Assembly (NCBI GenBank): GCA_016793885.1
Contig: JAEUHE010000179.1
Coordinates: forward strand, 1 to 64,000
DNA length: 64,000 nt
Reading direction: 5' to 3'
Origin: Verrucomicrobiales bacterium
GTDB taxonomy: Bacteria > Verrucomicrobiota > Verrucomicrobiia > Limisphaerales > UBA11320
Part shown: positions 53,877-62,194 of the stretch, one piece after another
Layout: every line of letters begins with the position of its first letter
Position numbering within the stretch: position 1 is the stretch's first letter
Position numbers and translations under genes: made by a program
The notes under the pieces: model-generated
The model's database searches: none
Told to the model about the DNA's origin: nothing
What the model saw: only the letters and a program-made list of their open reading frames with translations

Positions 53877-55385
53877 ATGCTCCCGGACCTTCCACCTACC
53901 GTCGGCCGACGCGCTCGTCTCAACTCCGGGTTTAGCCTGGTCTGGGTCTTAGTGCTGCTGGGCGGCATGGCTGCGGTTGCCTTGGCTCTTCTGCCAACGA
54001 TCGTCGCCCAGGCGCGCAAGACCGCCCAGGCCGAGGATGCGATCCTCTCCCAGTTGACGGAGGCCCTCCAAAAATCGGTTCTCTCGACTCGTACCGTTCC
54101 GGGAGCGAATACCTGGGCCCAAGCTGTGGTGCAGGTCAGCGGAATGAATTTGATCGCGGTGAGGCAGGTCTTCCCCCAGTTTCCCTCCGAACTCACCAGC
54201 CGCCGGATTTACCTGATCGATCCGCGCTTTCAACCGAACTTGGGTTCGGGCATCCTGCCGTTCAGCCAGCCCAACGGTGGCTTGGATCCATCCGTGCCCA
54301 CGCAGGTCCCCAACGCCTTCGCGCGTGTCATGATTGTCAGCAGCACCAAGCGGGGGCTGACGCTGCCGTTCTCATCCGGTGTCGCCACCCAGCCGGCTTT
54401 CGATAGCTTGTGGGATTGGACGCCCAGCCCCTCCAACCCGGACCCACCGGTGGCCGCCGGGTTCGGCGCCGCATGGCAAGGCAAGGCGTCCCATCTGCAC
54501 GTGGCGCGCCTCAGCTTCGCGGAGATGTTTAGCTACGTTGTATTTCGCTCTCTCGCCTTCGCAACCGACGGCGGCACGCCGATCGCCGCGCCTTCCACCG
54601 TCGCTCGATACCTGCTGCAGGGAACTCCTCTGAGCCTTTACGCTCCCTCGAATGGAGCGTTGGTCCAGCGGCATGTGGTCCAGGGGGACGCTCATTTTGA
54701 TTTTCGATCTCCGCTGCCACCGATCGGTTATTGGTCTTTTGATGAAGGGGCTACCTCGATCATCTCAACCAACCTGGGAACTGCGGGTGTGCTCGCCAAC
54801 GCCGCTCTCTCAGCAGGTGCGAGCGTGTCCAATTGCACTCTGGTGGTGCCCGCATATACCGGCTTCAGCGCCACCAACACGGCGTTAGCATTGAACGGCA
54901 CTACCGGCTTCTCGGATGTCTCGCAATCCCTGATGAATGGATTGAACGAGTTCTCCCTGGCCTGCTGGGTGAATCCGACCAGCCTTTCGGCCTTGAGCCC
55001 CGCCGGTCTTTGCGGCCAGCAAGGAGTCGCGGTGCTGGGGTTTGCTGCCGGCGGCGACCTGGTCGTTACCACCCAGCGCGCTGGGCAGGCGGCCATCGCC
55101 TATCCCTTTCCCATGGGCGAGTGGCATCATGTGGCGGTCACTGCGGATGGTCAGGCCTTGCGGATCTACGTGGATGGCACTCTTCGCGCCGCCGGTGGTC
55201 AGCGGTTGAACCGTACGGATTTTGGCAGCTCGATGCACTCTTTTAGAATCGGTGGCGGGGGACTTTTTGACGGTGGCGGCAACTACTTCCAGGGAAGTTT
55301 GGACAATGTTTCTCTCTTCGATCGCGCCCTCTCCGCCGCTCAGATTGCTCGCCTGATGTTGAACCAAGGTCCTTCCGGACTTTGA
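53877..55385 (+). CDS. Large minor pseudopilin with C-terminal LamG domain (possible tip subunit)
   Basis: A 502-residue protein. The prepilin-like start is NSG|FSLVWVLVLLGGMAAVALAL, so mature position 5 would be Trp, not Glu. GspK tip pseudopilins also lack Glu5. Residues 60-275 are related to the preceding gene (RRIYLIDPRFQPN, IVSSTKRGLTLPFSSG, HLHVARLSFAEMFSYVVF, YLLQGTPLSLY). Residues 280-502 form a LamG/concanavalin-like domain: GYWSFDEGATS at the start, LNGTTGFSDV, EFSLACWVNPTS, GEWHHVAVTADGQALRIYVDG and GSLDNVSLFDRALSAAQIARL. LamG domains bind carbohydrates or proteins. It follows the previous gene after 9 bases. Confidence 0.85.
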   Translation: MLPDLPPTVGRRARLNSGFSLVWVLVLLGGMAAVALALLPTIVAQARKTAQAEDAILSQLTEALQKSVLSTRTVPGANTWAQAVVQVSGMNLIAVRQVFPQFPSELTSRRIYLIDPRFQPNLGSGILPFSQPNGGLDPSVPTQVPNAFARVMIVSSTKRGLTLPFSSGVATQPAFDSLWDWTPSPSNPDPPVAAGFGAAWQGKASHLHVARLSFAEMFSYVVFRSLAFATDGGTPIAAPSTVARYLLQGTPLSLYAPSNGALVQRHVVQGDAHFDFRSPLPPIGYWSFDEGATSIISTNLGTAGVLANAALSAGASVSNCTLVVPAYTGFSATNTALALNGTTGFSDVSQSLMNGLNEFSLACWVNPTSLSALSPAGLCGQQGVAVLGFAAGGDLVVTTQRAGQAAIAYPFPMGEWHHVAVTADGQALRIYVDGTLRAAGGQRLNRTDFGSSMHSFRIGGGGLFDGGGNYFQGSLDNVSLFDRALSAAQIARLMLNQGPSGL

Positions 55386-55584
55386 TGGAGTAGCTTCTCC
55401 GACACTGCCTCAAGACCAGCGTCCGACCATCGGTCAGGCTCCTCTCTTGTTCAGAAAACACTTTTGCGCACGGGTTGGCCGCAGAGTTGCTTGGAGAGGA
55501 ATAGTGTCGTGCGCGATGCAGAAATTGCCTCTGTCGCGAGCGGTTGACCGTTGATCGGACCAATCCTCTTCGCGCACACCAACT

Positions 55585-57048
55585 ATGAACCGAAGCATCT
55601 TGTCCCTGAGTTGGTTGAACGGGCAGGTGAAAGCCGTCCATGTGCGGGGATCCAAGCTTGTGTCCAGCTGGGTCTGCCCGACGGTGACGGATCGGGTCGA
55701 GGAGTTCGAACGGATCCTGCGGGACGCCGTTTCCAACACCGGATTCCGCGGTAAGGACGTGATGGTGGTGGTCGAAAACCGAAGCCTGCTGTACCATCTC
55801 CAAGAGGCTCCCATCGGCCGAAGAAGCCTCGTCCGAAGCTTCCTTGAGCGGCGAGTGCAGCAGAGTCGATTCTTCGAGGACCAGCCGGCCTGTTACGGGC
55901 TGAACACCCCGGTCCCGATGAAAACCAATCAGCGTTTCCTGCTCACCCTACTGCCTCGGGATTGGGTGACCAGCATTCGAGAGGCTTGCTTGGCGCAAGG
56001 ATACAACCTGAGAGCGGTCTTCGCCCCCGCGACGGTCCTCACTCGGCAAATCCAAAAGCTCACGGCCTCCACTAACAAGCCAATTCTCCTCAGTGCTGAT
56101 ATCGGAGGCTCCATCGCCCTGGTGGTGGGACGGAAAGACCAAGTCTGGTTTGCTCGTTCGGTGGCCATGTCCGCGGCACCGTCTAGCAGTCCGCTTGATC
56201 CTACGAAAGCGGGGCCCACTCTCAAAGTTGTCAAGGCTGTTGCGCGTCCAACGGAACGACTGGAACAGGAGCTGAACCGCACCCGATTGTTCTGTCAGCA
56301 GCAGTTCGAATCAACCCTGGACGAATTCTGGGTGATTGGGGAGACAGCGAAACGGGCTCTGGAGAACGTCAAGGTGCCTTCCGGAATGAGCCAGCAGGCC
56401 ACGGACGGTGCCGAGAATGAATTTCTGCTGGCCTGGGAAACATCACAGCTATCGCCTCGCACCCCGGGGAACCTGCTGAGTCAATTTCACAGCGAGGATG
56501 TCTACCGACGGCGGCTGGCGGCTGTCGCAGTCGCTGCCGGCCTTGTTTTCTCCGTCGGGTTCAGTGGGTGGATCAACCACTTGATCAAGGACCGGGATCT
56601 GCAACTGCAGAGCATTCAGTCTCAGATCGAGGAATCGCGGACACAGCATGAAGAAACTTTAAGCGTTTGGAAGATCGCCCTCCAGAAGCAGGCCTTTGTC
56701 GCGTCCGTCGGGAGCCCCACGGATCCGCCTGTCCCGGTTCTCTTGCTACGGTATCTCGGGTCGCATCTTCCCGAAACCTTTGTTTTAGGGCGCCTCGACC
56801 TCAACCGTGCCACCAATCGATGGTACTTCCGCTTGGAAGGGCGTCAAATGGTCTCAACGATGGACTTCTTCACCGCCTTGGAGGCGTTTGAGCGTGAGCT
56901 GACCAACAGCGTTTTCAAAGCCCAGATTGCCGCCAGCACCCGAACTCGCCTTTTTCAGGAGTCTTCCACTGAGATTCGGGGGCTAACCGCAGCCGGGTCC
57001 GGGAACGATGGCGAGAAGCCGTTTTTTGTGGAGGGAGTGATTCCATGA
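55585..57048 (+). CDS. GspL-like (PilM-PilN type) assembly platform protein
   Basis: A 487-residue protein. Residues 1-300 have the PilM/GspL actin-like fold, with SLSWLNGQVKAVHVRG at the start and ILLSADIGGSIALVVGRKDQVWFARSV as the phosphate-2-like strand. A membrane span follows at about 308-333 (LAAVAVAAGLVFSVGFSGWINHLI). The last 150 residues are periplasmic with a coiled-coil segment and a ferredoxin-like part (FVLGRLDLNRATNRWYFRLEGRQMVS). That is the GspL topology, i.e. PilM and PilN joined. A gap of about 200 bases separates it from the LamG gene, so a second promoter may lie there. The next gene overlaps by 4 bases. Confidence 0.83.
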   Translation: MNRSILSLSWLNGQVKAVHVRGSKLVSSWVCPTVTDRVEEFERILRDAVSNTGFRGKDVMVVVENRSLLYHLQEAPIGRRSLVRSFLERRVQQSRFFEDQPACYGLNTPVPMKTNQRFLLTLLPRDWVTSIREACLAQGYNLRAVFAPATVLTRQIQKLTASTNKPILLSADIGGSIALVVGRKDQVWFARSVAMSAAPSSSPLDPTKAGPTLKVVKAVARPTERLEQELNRTRLFCQQQFESTLDEFWVIGETAKRALENVKVPSGMSQQATDGAENEFLLAWETSQLSPRTPGNLLSQFHSEDVYRRRLAAVAVAAGLVFSVGFSGWINHLIKDRDLQLQSIQSQIEESRTQHEETLSVWKIALQKQAFVASVGSPTDPPVPVLLLRYLGSHLPETFVLGRLDLNRATNRWYFRLEGRQMVSTMDFFTALEAFERELTNSVFKAQIAASTRTRLFQESSTEIRGLTAAGSGNDGEKPFFVEGVIP

Positions 57049-57797
57049 GCGACACGCCTGTACCTCGGGTTCCACCGGCTCCGGCGCAGCCGTCGCTCCC
57101 TCAACCGTCACCCGCCTTGAGCAAGGAGCCGCTCACGGTTGCCTCGCCCACGGATAAACCGGCCGTGAGCCGGATGCAATCCTCCGGAAAACCTCTGTCC
57201 TTGGTCGAGCAATGGGAACGTCGGCTGACCAGCATGACCTCCCTCGGCATCGGAATCGCGGTCTGCCTGCTGCTTACGCTGCACGCTTTGGTTCTCCAGC
57301 TGCCGAGGGCATCCCTGGCGCAGGTGGTGGCTGCTCGCGAAGAAGCCGCGGGCCTGGCGCAGGATATCGTGGATGCAACCGGATCCCAAGTGGTCGACCA
57401 AGCGAGCCTCAGCAACCAGGTCGCCCGTGCCGAGGATTTCCTGATCCCCAAACGAGAGAATGTTGTGGGGCTCGTGGTTGAAATAGAAAAGCTGTGTCGC
57501 CTGTCCGGCTGGAAGCCGGACCTGGTGGTGCGGACTTCCAGCGATCGAGTTCAGGCGGTGGACGGTGCGGTGATTCTTCCCGCCACGCTGCGCCTCCATG
57601 CTCAACCCGTAGCCGAAGGGGTGGCATCGTCCTTCGAGAGGCTCGTCAGCCTCCTGAGCCAAATTGAGCATTTCCCCCACAAAGTGGAAATTGTATCGCT
57701 CAGCGCTGTCGCCGAGAAGGACTCGTCCGTTTCGTCAGTCATCGTCGAACTCCAGTTCTGGACGCGGAAAGCCAATGACAAAGCTGCTGCAAAATAA
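57045..57797 (+). CDS. GspM/PilO-like inner-membrane protein
   Basis: A 250-residue bitopic protein. The first 60 residues are Pro/Ser-rich and likely cytoplasmic. A span follows at about 65-88 (MTSLGIGIAVCLLLTLHALVLQLP). The periplasmic part has a helix and then a ferredoxin-like pattern (VGLVVEIEKLCRLSGWKPDLVV, LPATLRLHAQPVAEGVASSFERLVSLLSQIEHFPHKVEIVSLS) typical of PilO/GspM-type proteins. It starts in an ATGA with the GspL-like gene and overlaps the next gene by 23 bases. The assignment relies on topology, fold pattern and order, since the sequence itself is poorly conserved. Confidence 0.7.
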   Translation: MSDTPVPRVPPAPAQPSLPQPSPALSKEPLTVASPTDKPAVSRMQSSGKPLSLVEQWERRLTSMTSLGIGIAVCLLLTLHALVLQLPRASLAQVVAAREEAAGLAQDIVDATGSQVVDQASLSNQVARAEDFLIPKRENVVGLVVEIEKLCRLSGWKPDLVVRTSSDRVQAVDGAVILPATLRLHAQPVAEGVASSFERLVSLLSQIEHFPHKVEIVSLSAVAEKDSSVSSVIVELQFWTRKANDKAAAK

Positions 57798-58356
57798 AGT
57801 GGCGGTGGCCTTCCTGCTGGCAACCGCTGTGGGGATGGCCGCCTTCCAATTCAATCTGTTCACGGGATCTGGTCCCTTGCTCGTCTCCGGAAGGGAGGCG
57901 GACAGCGAAGCGCCGCCCGAAGGCGATGAAGGGGAAGGACTGAGCACGACCAACTCCCCCCCACGCTACCTGACGGGGCTCCGTGACTGGCCGCAAATGC
58001 TCATCAGCGAGCCGTTGCGACGGGATCCCTTCCAGCCAAGGCCCCTGCAGTCTGGTGACCTTGCAGCCCATGCACCTTTGGCACCAAGCCGAACGAACTT
58101 TCGACTGCAGGCAATCAGTCGACACCAAGAACGGCGCTTTGCTGTAGTCGATGGTGGCGTGTTCGGCGAAGGCGACCGGATCGCCGAGTTCAGAATCATC
58201 CTTATTGATTCTCACTCGGTCTTGCTCCGGGGGCACGATGGGACCGAGAAGAAGCTCGAACTACACTTTGACGGCGCCACCGCTAGACCCGGTCAGACCA
58301 CGGATGAAGGCTCCGCCACTGATCCGTCCGACCCAACTGAAGCAGAACCGCGATGA
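57775..58356 (+). CDS. GspC/PilP-like periplasmic connector
   Basis: A 193-residue protein with an N-terminal membrane anchor (residues 8-27, VAVAFLLATAVGMAAFQFNL), an acidic linker (ADSEAPPEGDEGEGLS) and a small beta domain of GspC-HR/PilP type near 105-165 (FRLQAISRHQERRFAVVDGGVFGEGDRIAEFRIILIDSHSVLLRGHDG). Such domains bind the N0 domain of the secretin and bridge the two membranes. I start it at the ATG at 57775, which lies inside the preceding gene. The longer frame from 57664 is a shadow of that gene. The next gene starts in the stop codon of this one. Confidence 0.78.
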   Translation: MTKLLQNKVAVAFLLATAVGMAAFQFNLFTGSGPLLVSGREADSEAPPEGDEGEGLSTTNSPPRYLTGLRDWPQMLISEPLRRDPFQPRPLQSGDLAAHAPLAPSRTNFRLQAISRHQERRFAVVDGGVFGEGDRIAEFRIILIDSHSVLLRGHDGTEKKLELHFDGATARPGQTTDEGSATDPSDPTEAEPR

Positions 58357-60029
58357 GCGAGTGGCACACTCCAAAACCGATGAATACCATGATCGAACCT
58401 TCCCCGAGCCCCCTGGCTCGAGCCATGCGACAAGGCCGCGCCCTGAGTTGGCTTCTCCTGCTGCTCTGCCTGGTTACCCCGAGCTGCAAGAGCGGCTCCG
58501 CCAAGAAGAAGGTTGATGTGGCCGCCGCAAAGCCCGCAGCGTCGAAGCCCCCTCAGCGCCTCGAAAGCGAGTTTGCTCCGGCACCTCCACCCAAGACGAC
58601 ACCTCCGACCGCTCCGCTTCCCATCCCTCCACGGACTTCCCTCCTGCCACGTGACGCCCAGGCGGCCGCGGGTGGGCTTCCGGGTGGCGACCGGACCTAT
58701 AGCTTCAGCGCGAAGGGACTCGATCTTCAAGATGCACTCGCTCTCTTCGCTCGCACCTTCGATTTGAACATCGTTCCCGATCCCGACGTCGCCGGATCTA
58801 TCACCGTCGATTTCAAAAACCTCCCCCTCGACAAAGCGATGGACGCCTTGCTGGAAGTCTTCGGTTACTACGCCGAATACGATCGTGGATTGATTCGTGT
58901 GAAGAGCGTCACCAGCGAGGTGTTTACCATCGATTATTTGCGGTTGGTGCGTGGTGGAACCGGAAACAGCTCGGCTAACATCGCCTCGGGAGGATCTTCC
59001 GGGTCGAGCGGTGGATCCTCCTCGGGTGGATCCAGTGGCTCTTCTGGCGGGGGTGGAGGCGGAGGTGGCGGCGACGGCGCCGGTGTCTCCATCAACCAGA
59101 CGGATACCGTCAAATTCTGGGAAGAACTTGATGAGCAAATGAAGGCGTTGATTTCCGACAAGGGCAAGTACGTGATCAATCGTACCGCGGGTCAGGTCTT
59201 CGTCAGCGACCAGAAGGCGACCATGGATCGGATTCGAAATTTCCTGAGCCATGTGCGTCAGACCCTTCATCGGCAAGTGGAGATCGAAGCCCAAATCTTC
59301 GAAGTGGTACTGAACGATGAATACCATCTGGGCATCGACTGGCAGAACGTGATGGGCAAGGTGGGTGACTACTATGTCTCCTCCGGTGGCGGAACGACCC
59401 TCATCCCCACGTCCCGGATGATCGTGGACTCTCCGATTGGAGGCAACGAACCTGCGGCTCCCGCGCTTTCAATGGCCATGGGACGGAAGGACGCCCGCGC
59501 CGTGGTGGACGCACTGAAGCAAATGGGCACCCTCCGAATCGTGTCGCAACCGCGCATCCGGACCCTGAACAACCAGGCCGCGATGATCAAAGTGGGCCTC
59601 GATAAGCCGTTTTTTCGTCGTACGACTCAGGTCATCGCTACCACGGGAACACCCATCACCCAAAGCAGCGTTGAGATTCAGGTGGTGACGGTCGGAACCA
59701 TCCTATCCATCACTCCGCAGATTTCGGATGACGGCCATGTGAGCATGGACATTTCGCCGATTATCACCCGACTCATCCAGACGGCCCGCGGTCCCGACTC
59801 CTCGACCGCCCCGGAAGTCGACATCAAGCAGACTTCCTCCCTGGTGCGCATGAAGGACGGAAACACGGTCGTGATCGGGGGACTGATTCAGGACGAATCC
59901 TACAAGACGGTCCGGAAGGTGCCATTCCTCGGAGACATCCCGATCATCGGACGGCTGATGACCGGGAATTACGATAACAAGCGCAAAACCGAGCTGGTGA
60001 TCTTCATCACCCCGACGATCGTCGACTGA
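58353..60029 (+). CDS. Secretin (GspD/PilQ family), lipoprotein-like start
   Basis: A 558-residue outer-membrane channel protein. The N-terminus has a signal with a lipobox-like LVTPSC near residue 50. A Lys/Pro-rich linker is followed by an N0/STN-type domain at about 110-185 (YSFSAKGLDLQDALALFARTFDLNIVPDPD). A long Gly/Ser run lies at about 205-245. Residues 250-320 are an N-domain (VKFWEELDEQMKALI...), and the C-terminal 240 residues are the secretin domain, with VEIEAQIFEVVLND, RIVSQPRIRTLNNQAAMIKVG, ISITPQISDDGHVSMDISPII and the end block VVIGGLIQDESYKTVRKVPFLGDIPIIGRL. Only one N-type repeat separates N0 from the channel, fewer than in GspD. Start ATG overlaps the previous stop as ATGA. 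Confidence 0.95.
   Translation: MSEWHTPKPMNTMIEPSPSPLARAMRQGRALSWLLLLLCLVTPSCKSGSAKKKVDVAAAKPAASKPPQRLESEFAPAPPPKTTPPTAPLPIPPRTSLLPRDAQAAAGGLPGGDRTYSFSAKGLDLQDALALFARTFDLNIVPDPDVAGSITVDFKNLPLDKAMDALLEVFGYYAEYDRGLIRVKSVTSEVFTIDYLRLVRGGTGNSSANIASGGSSGSSGGSSSGGSSGSSGGGGGGGGGDGAGVSINQTDTVKFWEELDEQMKALISDKGKYVINRTAGQVFVSDQKATMDRIRNFLSHVRQTLHRQVEIEAQIFEVVLNDEYHLGIDWQNVMGKVGDYYVSSGGGTTLIPTSRMIVDSPIGGNEPAAPALSMAMGRKDARAVVDALKQMGTLRIVSQPRIRTLNNQAAMIKVGLDKPFFRRTTQVIATTGTPITQSSVEIQVVTVGTILSITPQISDDGHVSMDISPIITRLIQTARGPDSSTAPEVDIKQTSSLVRMKDGNTVVIGGLIQDESYKTVRKVPFLGDIPIIGRLMTGNYDNKRKTELVIFITPTIVD
58985..59080 (+). repeat. Gly/Ser-coding low-complexity tract in the secretin gene
   Basis: This in-frame tract encodes alternating Ser-Gly blocks followed by a run of Gly. 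The codon usage is dominated by GGx and TCx. It forms a flexible linker between the N0/STN domain and the next N domain of the secretin. Such tracts can vary in length by slippage. Confidence 0.75.
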
Positions 60030-60058
60030 GCAGAGAATTGCTGCCGCTTCTCTGCTCA
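60027..60058. terminator. Hairpin overlapping the secretin stop codon
   Basis: TGAGCAGAGAA (60027-60037) is exactly complementary to TTCTCTGCTCA (60048-60058), an 11-bp stem whose first bases are the secretin stop codon. The loop is TTGCTGCCGC. Only GGTTGTTG follows on the plus strand, so it is not a canonical U-tract terminator. The YlbF-family gene converges on it from the other side, ending at 60095, so it could act for both strands. Confidence 0.6.
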
Positions 60059-60094
60059 GGTTGTTGAGCCCAGTCGGGTACAATCGACGGGCTG

Positions 60095-60505
60095 CTAGTG
60101 GCAGCCGCAGCCACTACCACAGCTGCCGTCTTGGAAATCTTCCTCGCCTGGAGTCCGACCCAGTTCGAACGTCTTGGTGACGTAGTCAGCAATGAAGCGT
60201 TGGATGGTTTGGATCTCCTGCTGAGCCTGCAGAAAATCCTTGATGATCGCGTTCTGGAGAACCGCGTCACGCTTCCCCTCGAAATCGGCCACCTCTTCCT
60301 GAGTAATGGTCCCACCGGTCTGCTGGCGATGTTCCAGCATCTGCCCCTGTTCCACCAGCGCATTGTATTGATCGCGGGCTGAGTCGTTGGTCAGGAAAGC
60401 GTCGACCCTTCCCTTAAGACTCAGAAAGTCGGGATGGGTCGTGATTGTTTCACAAAGCTCGACCGTCTTTTTTTGAATTGCCGACTCTTGAGTGCTGGTT
60501 TGCAT
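60095..60505 (-). CDS. YlbF/YmcA-family protein with Cys-rich C-terminus
   Basis: A 136-residue helical protein of the YlbF/YmcA family (PF06133). The family core is visible (TITTHPDFLSLKGRVDAFLTNDSARDQYNALVEQGQMLEHRQQTGG, then a second helical half ending in ADYVTKTFEL). In Bacillus the YlbF-YmcA-YaaT (Ric) complex promotes mRNA processing and binds iron-sulfur clusters. Here the protein ends in GSCGSGCGCH, which has three Cys and a His. That tail is a possible metal or cluster ligand and is absent from simple YlbF proteins. No RicT (YaaT) homologue is in the window. It is alone on its strand between the secretin and mpl. Confidence 0.8.
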   Translation of the reverse strand: MQTSTQESAIQKKTVELCETITTHPDFLSLKGRVDAFLTNDSARDQYNALVEQGQMLEHRQQTGGTITQEEVADFEGKRDAVLQNAIIKDFLQAQQEIQTIQRFIADYVTKTFELGRTPGEEDFQDGSCGSGCGCH

Positions 60506-60649
60506 AATGCGTTAGCGGGTATGATATCACACGATGACACGGACCGCCACATTTGTGGCCGCCTTTGGACCATCGCCCAAGGAATACAGCACAAACAGGG
60601 CTCGGTGGCAAATGAAAGCTGACCTGTTGGACGAGAGGCCCCTCCGCGC

Positions 60650-62047
60650 TTAGGGTGTTAAAGCGAAGCGATCGAGAAGTCGCTGATGGATGTTTCCAAA
60701 CCCACCATTGGTGAACACACAGACGACCTCTCCGGAGCGGGCGGTGGTCCCCAAATGATCGACGATGGCATCGACCCCGGGTAAAAAGGAGGCATCCTTG
60801 CCCCTGGCTTTCAGCTGTCGAGTGAGCTTCTCGGGGTCAAGCCGCAGATCGGCCGGGATAAGCTCCGGATTGGCGATGGCGGCAACTACGACGTGATCGG
60901 CATCATCGAACGACGTGACGAGGTCCTCCTGGAAGACGTTGCGCCGGGTGCTGTTCGTTCGAGGCTCAAAAATGGACCAGATGGGCTGAGCCGGAAAGCG
61001 CACCTTGAGCGCTTTGAGGGTCTCACGGATGGCCGTCGGGTGATGGGCAAAATCATCGATCACCGTCACGCCATTTCGAACTCCGCGCACTTCCATGCGC
61101 CGCTTTACCCCTTGGAAGGTATCAAAAGCGGCTTGGATCTGAGCGTCGGTAAGGCCGCAGTGCAGCGCGCACGCTGCCACGGCCAGCGCATTGCGGACGT
61201 TGAGTTCGCCCACCAGGGGGATTCTGAAGCGGGAGGATCCGACGGAAAACGAAGATCCGGCTGGGGAGAGGTCGAGGGCGGTAGCACGGAAATCATTTCC
61301 TTCTCCAAGGCCGTAGCGGCGCACGGGGGCGTGCTTGATATCCAAAAGGGGAGCAAGATTGGGGTCGTCTCCGTTCGCCAGAACGAGGCCATTCCGTGGG
61401 ACCAGCACGATCAGCCGTTTAAACGAAGTCTGGACCGCGGCGACATTCTCAAAGATGTCCGCATGATCCAGTTCGACGTTGTTGATGATGGCAACCTCGG
61501 GCAGGTAGTGAACAAACTTGCTCCGTTTGTCGAAGAAAGCCGTGTCATACTCGTCGCCTTCGATGATAAACCACTCGCTGTCGGTGAACCGAGCGCCTTG
61601 CGAAAGATTGTTGGGAATGCCGCCGATGAGATAACTCGGTCGCAGCCCGCTGTGCTCGAAAACCCAGGTCAATAAGGACGTGGTGGTGGTCTTGCCGTGC
61701 GTGCCCGCCACGACCAGACACCGCTTGCCACGGATGAAAAACTCTTTGAGCAGCTCCGGAAGCGAGCAATACCGCATCTTCTGCTCGAGGACCGCCTCAG
61801 CCTCGGGATTGCCACGTCCGATCGCGTTGCCGATGACCACCAGGTCCGGACGATGCGAAAGGTGGCTTTCAGAGTAACCGGAGAAAACCTGAATCTTCCT
61901 CTCCGAGAGGAAGGTGGACATCGGCGGATAGACATTCGAATCCGAGCCGGAGACTTGATATCCGCGCTCCTGCATCGCAGCGGCCGTTGAAGCCATTGCG
62001 GTGCCGCAGATCCCGACGAAATGAACCGAGCGAATAGTTGAAAGCAT
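60650..62047 (-). CDS. mpl: UDP-N-acetylmuramate:L-alanyl-gamma-D-glutamyl-meso-diaminopimelate ligase
   Basis: A Mur ligase of 465 residues used in peptidoglycan recycling. It re-attaches the recycled tripeptide to UDP-MurNAc. The Mur signatures are clear: VHFVGICGTAMASTAAAMQERG at the start, P-loop VVAGTHGKTTTTSLL near residue 114, IEGDEYDTAFFDKRSKFVHYLP near 168, NVELDHADIF, and TVIDDFAHHPTAIRETL near 330. The DEYDTAFFDKRSKF block is characteristic of Mpl and separates it from MurC, which has a different segment there. It stands alone. An unlinked murC would be expected elsewhere. Confidence 0.92.
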   Translation of the reverse strand: MLSTIRSVHFVGICGTAMASTAAAMQERGYQVSGSDSNVYPPMSTFLSERKIQVFSGYSESHLSHRPDLVVIGNAIGRGNPEAEAVLEQKMRYCSLPELLKEFFIRGKRCLVVAGTHGKTTTTSLLTWVFEHSGLRPSYLIGGIPNNLSQGARFTDSEWFIIEGDEYDTAFFDKRSKFVHYLPEVAIINNVELDHADIFENVAAVQTSFKRLIVLVPRNGLVLANGDDPNLAPLLDIKHAPVRRYGLGEGNDFRATALDLSPAGSSFSVGSSRFRIPLVGELNVRNALAVAACALHCGLTDAQIQAAFDTFQGVKRRMEVRGVRNGVTVIDDFAHHPTAIRETLKALKVRFPAQPIWSIFEPRTNSTRRNVFQEDLVTSFDDADHVVVAAIANPELIPADLRLDPEKLTRQLKARGKDASFLPGVDAIVDHLGTTARSGEVVCVFTNGGFGNIHQRLLDRFALTP

Positions 62048-62194
62048 GATTGATTCGACGCGCAGAGCGCTGACTAGGTTTCAGCCTTCGCTGGGAAAGA
62101 CTTCTGGTCAAGGCGGAAGATGAATTTGAGTGGGTAGGGTGCCAGCCAGCTAAGGGTTGTCAACGGATCAACTTTATCCCAAAGTCATCCGCCT

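Noticed and set aside
58985-59080. CRISPR-like or minisatellite repeat
   Set aside because: The periodicity is that of Gly/Ser codons inside a conserved gene, and no spacers are present.
58293-59327. 344-residue minus-strand frame opposite the secretin
   Set aside because: It overlaps the Gly/Ser tract and has a low-complexity repetitive translation (many Ser, Arg, Gly). No ribosome-binding site or motif was seen.
60650-62047. MurC
   Set aside because: The DEYDTAFFDKRSKF block and other features fit Mpl better than MurC.
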